This document shows, in pieces, positions 1 through 6,411 of a stretch of 22,123 bases of DNA. Numbering within the stretch: the stretch's first letter is position 1; every line of letters begins with the position of its first letter. Under the pieces are notes generated by a model. The model was not told the origin of the DNA. It did no database searches and worked only from the letters and a program-made list of their open reading frames with translations. Made by a program: the position numbers and the translations under genes. This stretch comes from a virus: positions 1-22,123 of the IMG/VR virus record IMGVR_UViG_3300035703_000430. One strand, given 5' to 3'.

Positions 1-8
1 CGTGAGAA

Positions 9-134
9 GGGGATGGCCAGGGGGTCGGGAGGGGGATGAGAGGGGGATGCTCATCCCCCTTTTCCATTTTCTGCTGTCGTTTCAATGGGGCATCCATCCC
101 CTTCCACATCCCCTTCTGATCCCGACGACATCCC
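9..134. repeat. Clustered GGGGATG / CATCCCC motifs in the leader region
   Basis: GGGGATG is read directly on the plus strand at 9-15, 33-39 and 43-49. Its reverse complement CATCCCC is at 52-58, 95-101 and 107-113, and a shortened CATCCC is at 129-134. Two of the copies (43-49 and 52-58) also form the stem of the terminator-like hairpin. Such clusters before an early phage operon can be operator or iteron sites, but no protein binding them is identifiable here. The 1-170 stretch has no convincing gene of its own. Confidence 0.5.
41..64 (+). terminator. Candidate Rho-independent terminator ahead of the early operon
   Basis: An inverted repeat of 9 bp (41-49 with 52-60, AGGGGGATG against CATCCCCCT) can fold into a hairpin with a short loop and is followed by a T-run (60-63). 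It could end a plus-strand gene lying left of the window, or act as an attenuator in the leader of the early operon. The centre is only 2 nt, so the real stem must be shorter, about 7 bp with a 6-nt loop. Confidence 0.5.
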
Positions 135-182
135 ACACCAAGCTTTTGCATTGTTTCCCTGTAACCATCAGTGGAGACCGAT

Positions 183-392
183 ATGCAGACAAAAATCTGC
201 CTCACCCAAAAGGAACTCGCCAGGCGTTGGACGATTTCCCACCGCACCTTGGAGCGCTGGCGCTGGACCGGTGAGGGGCCGAGTTTCATGAAGCTTGGTG
301 GCCGGGTGATCTACCGGCTCGAGGACGTTCTATCCTTTGAACTGGCCCACTTGCATCAAGGCGAGGCCGTCCAGGCGGCACGGGTGGCATGA
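183..392 (+). CDS. Excisionase-type helix-turn-helix DNA-binding protein
   Basis: A 69-residue protein with a MerR-superfamily winged helix-turn-helix of the HTH_17/excisionase type. The LTQKELARRWTISHRTLERW segment (about residues 7-26) is the HTH, followed by the typical wing (GPSFMKLGGRVIYRLEDVLSFE). Such proteins bind phage att or operator DNA as recombination directionality factors or early regulators. ATG at 183 is preferred over the in-frame GTG at 171 because GGAG at 173-176 is spaced 6 nt from it. The stop overlaps the next start. As the first gene of the early operon it may regulate early transcription or excision. No integrase is present in the window, so an Xis role is an inference. 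Confidence 0.75.
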   Translation: MQTKICLTQKELARRWTISHRTLERWRWTGEGPSFMKLGGRVIYRLEDVLSFELAHLHQGEAVQAARVA

Positions 393-703
393 TGCAGCCT
401 GACATCCGCGACGACATTGGCTTTTTTGCTTGGGTTTCTTTGGCGCCTCCGGGTGCGGCCGTCAGTTACCATCGTGGCTTTCTCGCGGTGGATGCGGTCT
501 CGCTCGTCTCCAAGCTTCCGGCATCGCAGCAGCGCAGCTTGCGGATGATCGCGTCCGCCGCTTGGCGCGCCTCAGAACAGAACCTTGTTCATCTCGTTCA
601 AGAGCGCCTCGGCCCGGATCTCTTCGATTACCGCGCCATCGCGCGTCCGCGCCCTGATCCCAACACATCCCCAACCACTCGCCCGCTGCGGGCGGATGCA
701 TGA
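389..703 (+). CDS. Hypothetical phage protein, early operon
   Basis: A 104-residue protein that I do not recognise. It is mixed alpha/beta in appearance, with a basic, proline-rich C-terminal tail (about residues 85-104: ARPRPDPNTSPTTRP). There is no signal peptide, membrane segment or metal motif. Its ATG overlaps the stop of the HTH gene (ATGA), and its own stop overlaps the next ATG, which supports a genuine, translationally coupled gene. The alternative ATG one codon later (392) is equally possible. Its position suggests a role in early regulation or DNA metabolism, but nothing in the sequence shows this. Confidence 0.6.
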   Translation: MMQPDIRDDIGFFAWVSLAPPGAAVSYHRGFLAVDAVSLVSKLPASQQRSLRMIASAAWRASEQNLVHLVQERLGPDLFDYRAIARPRPDPNTSPTTRPLRADA

Positions 704-1215
704 CCAACTTCCAAGACATGGAGACGAGAGTGACTTATCCAAAGAACACCCTGAGCGTGGATGATATGCTCAACCTGCCGACTGGCGAGATGGCGCAAAT
801 GCCGGTCGAATTGCTGGCCGCGTTGCAGGCGGAACTTGATAATGCTGCCAGGCAATTGAAGTCCGCGACGCTGCGGCTCAACACAGCCTTTGAGGTGCGC
901 TATGCGACCCGGGCTGCCGAAGCGCGCCGTGCCTGCGGCAAGGACACCGGCACGGTCCGCTTGGTGGACGGCGACTACGCGGTGGTGGCTGATCTGCCCA
1001 AACGCGTCGACTGGGACCAAGAAAAGCTCGCCCAAATCGCCCAGAACATCGCATCGGCAGGGGAGGATCCTACCGAGTTCATCGACACGAAGTTGTCGGT
1101 TTCTGAGCGCACGTATGGCGCGCTTCCTGAGGCTTGGCGCAAGGGGTTTGAGCCGGCGCGTACTGTCAAAATGGGTGCGTTGAAGGTGGTCTTGGAAGCG
1201 AAGGGGACTGCCTGA
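700..1215 (+). CDS. Hypothetical phage protein with a helical N-terminal half
   Basis: A 171-residue protein of unknown function. Residues about 35-75 are rich in Ala, Leu, Glu and Arg (LLAALQAELDNAARQLKSAT...) and look like a long helix or coiled coil. A compact segment with VRLVDGDYAVVADLPKRVDWDQEKL follows. It directly precedes, and overlaps by one base (TGATG), the Sak4-like ATPase, so it may work with the recombination module. There are no catalytic motifs, no cysteine clusters and no export signal. Start 700 is chosen for its ATGA overlap with the upstream stop; a GTG lies at 730. Confidence 0.65.
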   Translation: MTNFQDMETRVTYPKNTLSVDDMLNLPTGEMAQMPVELLAALQAELDNAARQLKSATLRLNTAFEVRYATRAAEARRACGKDTGTVRLVDGDYAVVADLPKRVDWDQEKLAQIAQNIASAGEDPTEFIDTKLSVSERTYGALPEAWRKGFEPARTVKMGALKVVLEAKGTA

Positions 1216-1961
1216 TGGCTATTTCTCTCGCATCCCTGTGCATGACCTCGGCGCTGACACCGCCGCGCATCCTGATCCACGGCGTGGCCGGGGTCGGCAA
1301 GTCCACCTTCGCGGCCGATGCAGATCGGCCGGTGTTCATCATGACCGAGGACGGGCTCGGAAAACTGCAGGTGCCACATTTTCCACTGGCGACGAGCTAT
1401 GCGGACGTGGCCGGGGCCCTGGACGCTCTGCTGACCGAGGACCACGAGTTCGGCACGGTGGTCATCGACAGCGTCGACTGGCTGGAGCCGCTGATCTGGG
1501 CTGAAGCCTGCCACCGCAACGGCTGGGCGTCCATTGAAACCCCCGGCTTCGGGAAAGGCTACGCCGAGGCGCTGACTGTCTGGCGGGAGTATCTCGACAA
1601 GCTGAACGCGCTCCGGGACCAGAAAGGCATGGCGGTCATCCAGATCGCCCATACCGACATCAAGCGCTTCGACAGCCCCGAGCACGAGCCTTACGACCGC
1701 TATGTGATCAAGCTGCAGGCCCGCACCTCGGCGCTGCTGCAGGAGCATTCCGACGTCGTCCTCTTCGCCAACTACCAGATCTCGGTCGCCAAATCCGATG
1801 TCGGCTTCAACAAGAAGGTGACCCGGGCGCTCGGGTCCGGTGCGCGCGTCATGCACACCGAGGAGCGCCCCGCCTTCCTCGCCAAGAACCGTTACGGCCT
1901 GCCCGACACACTGCCCCTCAGCTGGGCCGAGTTCATGGCGGCCATGCCTCAATCTGAATGA
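1215..1961 (+). CDS. Sak4-like RecA-fold ATPase (AAA_24 family), phage recombinase
   Basis: A 248-residue P-loop ATPase. The Walker A motif GVAGVGKST is at residues 23-31 and the Walker B-like strand TVVIDSVD at 81-88. This layout, with a short N-terminus and a RecA-like core, matches the phage AAA_24/Sak4 group, single-strand annealing or RecA-like proteins often encoded next to an SSB. That is the case here: the next gene is a DUF669-type ssDNA-binding protein. The likely role is annealing or strand exchange during phage replication and recombination. The start overlaps the previous stop by one base (TGATG). Another member of the AAA_24 ATPases with a different role is possible. Confidence 0.85.
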   Translation: MAISLASLCMTSALTPPRILIHGVAGVGKSTFAADADRPVFIMTEDGLGKLQVPHFPLATSYADVAGALDALLTEDHEFGTVVIDSVDWLEPLIWAEACHRNGWASIETPGFGKGYAEALTVWREYLDKLNALRDQKGMAVIQIAHTDIKRFDSPEHEPYDRYVIKLQARTSALLQEHSDVVLFANYQISVAKSDVGFNKKVTRALGSGARVMHTEERPAFLAKNRYGLPDTLPLSWAEFMAAMPQSE

Positions 1962-1982
1962 TCGCCCTGAAAGGACAAGACC

Positions 1983-2477
1983 ATGGCACGTTTCGATACG
2001 TCCTTTGACGCCACCAGCGTCGAGCCCACCACCGCCCAGGAGCTTTTGCCGGCGGGCAAATACCGCGCCCAGATCGTTGAGAGCGAGATGCGCGTCACCA
2101 AGAATGGCATGGGCCAGTTTCTCTGGCTGATGCTCGACATCCTTGAGGGCGAGCACAAGGGCCGGAAGATCTTCGACCAGCTGAACCTCGTAAACCCGAA
2201 CCCGACCACGGTGGAAATCGCACAGCGCACGCTCTCGGCTATCTGCCACGCGACGGGCAAGATGCATGTCAGTGACAGCGAGGAACTGCACCTGATCCCG
2301 ATGACGATCCAGGTGAAGGTCAGGCCGCCGAAGAATGGCTACGGCGAGAGTAATGCCGTCGCCTACCTGCCGCCCGAACGCGGCGCGGTGGCTCGTGCTG
2401 CCAAACCGACGCCCGCTGCGCCGACACCTGCGGACCCGCCAAAGATGGCGTCTGCGCCCTGGAACAAGAAGGGCTGA
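1983..2477 (+). CDS. DUF669-type phage single-stranded DNA-binding protein
   Basis: A 164-residue protein resembling DUF669 (PF05037), a phage family proposed to act as SSB. The N-terminal body (about 1-130) has the features I associate with it: an LLPAGKYRAQIVESEM strand region, TKNGMGQFLWLMLDILEGEHKGRKIFDQLNL, and a later IQVKVRPPKNGYGESNAVAYLPPE. A disordered Ala/Pro linker follows (about 131-155), ending in APWNKKG. The Trp-containing tail is reminiscent of, but not the same as, the acidic SSB tip. A good ribosome binding site (AAGGAC) lies 7 nt upstream. It is paired with the Sak4-like ATPase and probably coats ssDNA and loads or stimulates it. Confidence 0.8.
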   Translation: MARFDTSFDATSVEPTTAQELLPAGKYRAQIVESEMRVTKNGMGQFLWLMLDILEGEHKGRKIFDQLNLVNPNPTTVEIAQRTLSAICHATGKMHVSDSEELHLIPMTIQVKVRPPKNGYGESNAVAYLPPERGAVARAAKPTPAAPTPADPPKMASAPWNKKG

Positions 2478-2483
2478 GATCTC

Positions 2484-2518
2484 GCGCCGCCCTGACCTCG
2501 TGACAGCCGGGGCGGCGC
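2484..2518 (+). other. Intercistronic stem-loop
   Basis: GCGCCGCCC (2484-2492) and GGGCGGCGC (2510-2518) form a perfect 9-bp GC stem around a 17-nt loop, in the 65-nt gap after the SSB gene. There is no T-run, so a classical terminator is unlikely. It may protect the upstream mRNA or partly attenuate transcription, lowering expression after the SSB gene. Confidence 0.5.
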
Positions 2519-2542
2519 CCAACCCCATCTGAGGATACTCCC

Positions 2543-2917
2543 ATGACTGACCTAAACAACGCGGCCGCCGAGGGAAACCTTGGGGCCGTGATCAGCCCCG
2601 GCTTGCCTGATGATCAGCGCCGGTTGATCGAACTCGACGACGCCATTGCCAAGATCCGCACCCAGATCGCGACGGCCGATCTTTCGCGGCAGCGGGGTCA
2701 CAAACCCATCGATCCAGATTGGTTCCACCGGGCTCGCACAGCGCTTCGCCATCTGAGCCGCGAGCGGGCGGAACTTCTGGCCCAAGGCACCGGGCGTCGC
2801 CGCCGCGAAAAACTGAAGGACGCGCTGATCGGAGTTCTGCGCGAGCGCCATGATCCGGAAACCTGGAGCGGCATTCTGGCTGAGGCGCAGGCCCGCAGTG
2901 AACGGGAGGGTCTGTGA
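2543..2917 (+). CDS. Hypothetical helical phage protein
   Basis: A 124-residue, highly charged and mostly helical protein that I do not recognise. Residues about 25-95 (RRLIELDDAIAKIRTQIATADL..., RTALRHLSRERAELLAQ, RRRREKLKDALIGVLRERHD) look like two or three helices with coiled-coil character. A GAGGAT ribosome binding site precedes the ATG. The stop overlaps the nuclease start (TGATG), so the two are probably co-translated and may interact. No catalytic motif, export signal or zinc site is visible. Confidence 0.7.
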   Translation: MTDLNNAAAEGNLGAVISPGLPDDQRRLIELDDAIAKIRTQIATADLSRQRGHKPIDPDWFHRARTALRHLSRERAELLAQGTGRRRREKLKDALIGVLRERHDPETWSGILAEAQARSEREGL

Positions 2918-3858
2918 TGGCCGAGCTTCCCGAGGCCCCAACGCCAACGCTGACGGCGATCTATGCTGATTATGAGGCCCGCCAGGGTGATGGTTTCCGC
3001 GATCACCTCGGCGCCTCGATCATCGGCAAATCCTGTGCCCGGGCGCTCTGGTACGATTTCCGCTGGATCACGCCAGCACGCCATTCCGGCCGTCTGCTGC
3101 GCCTCTTCGAGACCGGCCAGCTGGAAGAAGACCGGCTTGTGCGCAATCTGCGCGCCACCGGCGCGACGGTGCTCGAGGTCGATCCCGAAACCGGCCGCCA
3201 GTTCCGCGTCGAGGCCCATGGCGGCCATTTCGGCGGATCGCTCGATGGCGTGGCCATCGGCATCCTCGAGGCCCCGAAGACCTGGCATGTGCTCGAGTTC
3301 AAGACCCATGGGGTTAAGAGCTTCACTGAGCTGACCGCCAAAGGCGTGGTGCTGGCCAAGCCCCAGCATGCCGCGCAGATGCAGATCTACATGCACCTGA
3401 CGGGGATCACCCGTGCGCTGTATGTGGCGGTTTGCAAGGATACGGACGCACTGCACATCGAGCGCATCGAGGCTGACAGTGCCATGGCCGAACGCCTGTT
3501 GGACAAGGCCGGGCGCGTCATCTTCGCCCAGCACCCGCCCACGCGGATTAGCGAGGACCCGGCATGGTTCGAGTGCCGGTTCTGCGATCATCATGCCGCC
3601 TGTCACGAGGGTGGTGGGGCGGCTGTGACCTGCCGGTCCTGTTTGCACTCAACCCCAATTGAGGGCGGCTGGCACTGCGCCCGTCACGACCGGATGCTGA
3701 CAGCGCTCGAACAGCGCGCAGCCTGCAACCGCCATCTCTTTATCCCCGATCTCGTCCCGGGCGAGGTCATCGATGCGGGCGACGATATCGTCACCTACCG
3801 CACGGCCGATGGCTCGACCTGGGCAAACGACGCCCGCAACAAGGAGGCCGCACAATGA
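2917..3858 (+). CDS. PD-(D/E)XK nuclease, Cas4/AddB-like with probable Fe-S cluster and extra zinc site
   Basis: A 313-residue RecB-family nuclease. The catalytic core is GGSLDG (Asp110) and HVLEFKTH (Glu127, Lys129), followed by a conserved QMQIYMHLTG helix (about 154-163). Cys40 (GKSCARALWY) together with Cys220-x2-Cys223-x5-Cys229 reproduces the four-cysteine 4Fe-4S layout of Cas4 and AddB. A second cluster, Cys239-x2-Cys242 and Cys254-x2-His257, could bind zinc. The likely role is ssDNA end processing for recombination with the Sak4-like ATPase and SSB. ATG 2917 is preferred over GTG 2914 because of the TGATG junction. No Cas1, Cas2 or CRISPR array is nearby, so this is a phage replication nuclease rather than an adaptation gene. 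Cluster identity is inferred from spacing only. Confidence 0.85.
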   Translation: MAELPEAPTPTLTAIYADYEARQGDGFRDHLGASIIGKSCARALWYDFRWITPARHSGRLLRLFETGQLEEDRLVRNLRATGATVLEVDPETGRQFRVEAHGGHFGGSLDGVAIGILEAPKTWHVLEFKTHGVKSFTELTAKGVVLAKPQHAAQMQIYMHLTGITRALYVAVCKDTDALHIERIEADSAMAERLLDKAGRVIFAQHPPTRISEDPAWFECRFCDHHAACHEGGGAAVTCRSCLHSTPIEGGWHCARHDRMLTALEQRAACNRHLFIPDLVPGEVIDAGDDIVTYRTADGSTWANDARNKEAAQ

Positions 3859-4460
3859 GAGCGGCAAGTATTCGTGTTGGTCAGAAATTTGGTCGGCTCA
3901 CAATTATCGCAGATAGCGGCATTCGGAGCGGAAGGGGCGAAATCTCCTGGCTTTGTGTGTGCGATTGTGGGGCCGAGCACCGCGCCACCACCGGGAATTT
4001 GAAATCCGGGAGTGTTCGTTCCTGTGGATGCCTCGCACGCGAGATGTCTTCCGTGCGGCAAAAACAAAAGCGTCGCCTGCCAAACACCTGCCGGTTCCGA
4101 GATTGCGAAGCGACGATTGAGAAAGGCGCGAAGGGATACTGCGGCAAGCACGCCCAGAGAATTCGTCGATATGGCGACCCAAGTTACGTCGCGCCAAGCT
4201 CGGTCGTTCGGGAGCATATGCGTGCCGCCCAGTTGCGCCGCTTTCCGGCAGTGAAGCCATCAACTTATCGAAAGCTTTTCGGTCGCCACGAACATCGCGT
4301 GGTTGCCGAGGAAAAGCTCGGCCGGACCCTGAGGCCGGATGAGCACGTACACCATCGAGATCACAACCGGCAGAACAACGCTCCGGACAATCTGGAAGTG
4401 CTGCATGCGCGCGAACACCTGGCTTTGCACGCCGCGCTGAGGAGGAAGCCAAAATGCTGA
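3855..4460 (+). CDS. HNH endonuclease, free-standing homing type
   Basis: A 201-residue HNH nuclease. An N-terminal Cys-rich module (CVCDCG at 34-39, SCGC at 56-59) is followed by a second zinc-type module (Cys79, Cys84, Cys96, His99, then RIRRYGDP). The HNH_3 core is at about 145-190: EHRVVAEEKLGRTLRPDEHVHHRDHNRQNNAPDNLEVL, with His166/His167 and Asn179 as likely catalytic or metal residues. Such genes nick or cut DNA and often behave as mobile genes inside phage genomes. It sits precisely between the nuclease and helicase genes, overlapping each by a few bases. Its codon use looks less GC-rich than the neighbours (for example AGT ATT CGT GTT GGT near the start), consistent with recent insertion. 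The helicase ribosome binding site lies within its 3' end. Confidence 0.85.
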   Translation: MRAASIRVGQKFGRLTIIADSGIRSGRGEISWLCVCDCGAEHRATTGNLKSGSVRSCGCLAREMSSVRQKQKRRLPNTCRFRDCEATIEKGAKGYCGKHAQRIRRYGDPSYVAPSSVVREHMRAAQLRRFPAVKPSTYRKLFGRHEHRVVAEEKLGRTLRPDEHVHHRDHNRQNNAPDNLEVLHAREHLALHAALRRKPKC

Positions 4461-6190
4461 CTTTGAGACCCTATCAGGAGGCTGCCATTGCGGCCATCTA
4501 CAAGTACTACGGCGAGAATACTGGAAATTGTTGCGTTGTGATCCCGACCGCTGGGGGCAAGAGCCTGGTCATGGCCGCCTTCATTGAGGGCGTGCTGAAG
4601 GCATGGCCCGACCAGCGCATCCTGATCGTGACCTATGTCCGCGAGCTGATCGCCCAGAACCATGCCGAGATGATGGGCCTCTGGCCCGAGGCCCCGGTCG
4701 GCATCTATTCGGCGGGCTTGGGCAAGCGCGAGGCTCGGGCGCAGATCCTCTTTGCAGGCATCCAGTCGATCCACCGCCGCGCGGCTGAGATCGGCCACAC
4801 GGATCTCGTGCTGATCGACGAGGCACATCTCATCCCCGACAGTTCCAGCACCATGTACCGCCGGTTTTTGGACGGCCTAACCCGCATCAACCCCGCGCTC
4901 AAGGTCATCGGGCTGACCGCCACGCCCTTCCGGGTCGACAGCGGCATGTTGCATGAGGGCAAGAACGCGCTTTTCACGGACATCGCCTATGAGGCACCGG
5001 TGCGCGATCTGATCGACGCTGGCTATCTCAGCCCGCTCGTGTCGAAGCAGCCCGCCACGCGCCTCGATGTTTCGAAGGTCGGTACCCGTGCGGGCGATTT
5101 CATCCAGCGCGATCTGGCTGCTGCCGTCGATCAGGAGGCCGTCACGCGGGCAGCCGTTACCGAGATCATCGCACATGGTCGCGAGCGGAAATCCTGGCTG
5201 GCCTTCTGCTCGGGCGTCGAGCACGCCCGCCATGTGGCCGAGGAGTTCGGCCGCCAAGGCATCATCTGCAGCACAATCTTTGGCGACACGCCGAAGGAGG
5301 AGCGCGATGCCATCATCGCCGCCTTCAAGCGCGGCGAAATCCGCGCGCTGGCCTCGATGGGCGTGCTGACTACCGGCTTCAACGCCCCCGCTGTTGATCT
5401 GATCGCGCTCCTGCGTCCCACCAAGTCCGCAGGGCTCTATGTGCAGATGGTGGGCCGCGGCACGCGCCTCGCCCCCGGCAAAGAAAATTGCCTAGTCCTC
5501 GATTTTGCGGGCAATGTCCGCCGCCACGGGCCGATCGATCTGGTGCGGCCGCGGCGGCCCGGTGAGGCCGGTAGCGGCGAGGCCCCGACCAAGGTCTGCC
5601 CGGAATGCGACAGCATCATCGCGCTTGCGGCGACGGAATGCCCTGACTGCGGCTACGTCTTTCCAGCCCGGAAGGTGAAGATCGCACCCACGGCGGCCAC
5701 GCTTCCCGTGCTGTCGCCTAAGATGCAGTGGCTGCCGGTTCATGGCGTGTCCTACAGCCGCCACGACAAGCTGGGCGGGCTGCCCTCACTGAAGGTGACC
5801 TATAGCTGCGGTCTGAAATCCTACAGCGAATGGGTCTGCATCGAGCATCAGGGCTATGCCCGGCAAAAGGCGGCGGAGTGGTGGCGCAAGCGCGCCCCGG
5901 GCTGTCCGGTGCCGCTCACCGTCGATCAGGCCATCGCTGAAGCCGCGCGTCTTGCTCGCCCCAGCGCAATCTCGGTCCGACCTTCGGGTCGCTATGTCGA
6001 AATCTCAGGCCACAGGTTTGACCCATGCGCGAACTCCACACCGGCCTCTGCGCCGTCTGCCACCGGCAACCTCGTGTGTTTGGCTGGTTCAACCCACACT
6101 ATCGGCTCGCCGACCCGCGGCGCGACACCAGCCGCAAGCACCTCTGCAGTCGGGCCTGCCAGGATATCTGCCATGGGAGGAAGGGCATGA
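4454..6190 (+). CDS. DEAD/DEAH-box superfamily 2 helicase, RadD-like
   Basis: A 578-residue SF2 helicase. Motif I PTAGGKS is at 31-37, motif II DEAH at 122-125, motif III TATP at 156-159, and motif VI QMVGRGTR at 332-339. A zinc ribbon follows (Cys383-x2-Cys386, Cys397-x2-Cys400), as in RadD-type helicases, and then a YSRHDKLGG...LKVTYSCG domain typical of phage relatives. It probably unwinds branched DNA during replication or recombination. The ribosome binding site AGGAGGAAG lies inside the upstream HNH gene. The last 55 or so residues (from about 525) are read out of frame with the next gene and are low-complexity Ala/Ser/Thr. The functional protein may effectively end near RYVEISGHRF, with the tail an extension after loss of an earlier stop. 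Confidence 0.92.
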   Translation: MLTLRPYQEAAIAAIYKYYGENTGNCCVVIPTAGGKSLVMAAFIEGVLKAWPDQRILIVTYVRELIAQNHAEMMGLWPEAPVGIYSAGLGKREARAQILFAGIQSIHRRAAEIGHTDLVLIDEAHLIPDSSSTMYRRFLDGLTRINPALKVIGLTATPFRVDSGMLHEGKNALFTDIAYEAPVRDLIDAGYLSPLVSKQPATRLDVSKVGTRAGDFIQRDLAAAVDQEAVTRAAVTEIIAHGRERKSWLAFCSGVEHARHVAEEFGRQGIICSTIFGDTPKEERDAIIAAFKRGEIRALASMGVLTTGFNAPAVDLIALLRPTKSAGLYVQMVGRGTRLAPGKENCLVLDFAGNVRRHGPIDLVRPRRPGEAGSGEAPTKVCPECDSIIALAATECPDCGYVFPARKVKIAPTAATLPVLSPKMQWLPVHGVSYSRHDKLGGLPSLKVTYSCGLKSYSEWVCIEHQGYARQKAAEWWRKRAPGCPVPLTVDQAIAEAARLARPSAISVRPSGRYVEISGHRFDPCANSTPASAPSATGNLVCLAGSTHTIGSPTRGATPAASTSAVGPARISAMGGRA

Positions 6191-6411
6191 TCGACCCCAC
6201 CCCGAACGAGGCCGAGGCGATGACCGTCGGCGGCCAAATGGGCGGCGCGTATCTCGAGAGCATCGGCAAATCCGATCTCGCCACCCTGACCGAGACCGAA
6301 TGGGACCGCTTCATCGATGCGGTCGTCACTGGATATTGCGACCACCTGCGTGAGCTTGCGGTCAAGGACCGCAAACGCCTCGACGCCATGACCCCCGAGG
6401 TGCCCTTCTGA
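6025..6411 (+). CDS. DUF6511-type phage protein with zinc-finger-like cysteines
   Basis: A 128-residue protein resembling DUF6511, a small family I associate with alphaproteobacterial prophages. The N-terminus has a zinc-like set (Cys9-x2-Cys12 ... Cys41-x3-Cys45, then Cys49) around FGWFNPHYRLADP. The C-terminal half, with PTPNEAEAMTVGGQMGGAYLESIGKSDLATLTETEWDRFIDAVVTGY, looks helical. It begins 166 bases before the helicase stop, in another frame, and its own stop overlaps the primase start (TGATG). The first residues are well formed, so ATG 6025 is credible despite the long overlap. Its function is unknown; the context suggests an accessory to the helicase or primase. Confidence 0.8.
   Translation: MRELHTGLCAVCHRQPRVFGWFNPHYRLADPRRDTSRKHLCSRACQDICHGRKGMIDPTPNEAEAMTVGGQMGGAYLESIGKSDLATLTETEWDRFIDAVVTGYCDHLRELAVKDRKRLDAMTPEVPF

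Noticed and set aside
975-2528. A 517-codon open frame on the minus strand
   Set aside because: It lies entirely opposite three well-supported plus-strand genes, including the Sak4-like ATPase and the SSB. Its product is Arg/His-rich low-complexity sequence typical of antisense frames in GC-rich DNA.
2698-3648. A 316-codon open frame on the minus strand opposite the Cas4-like nuclease
   Set aside because: The opposite strand encodes clear nuclease motifs. The antisense product has no recognisable domain.
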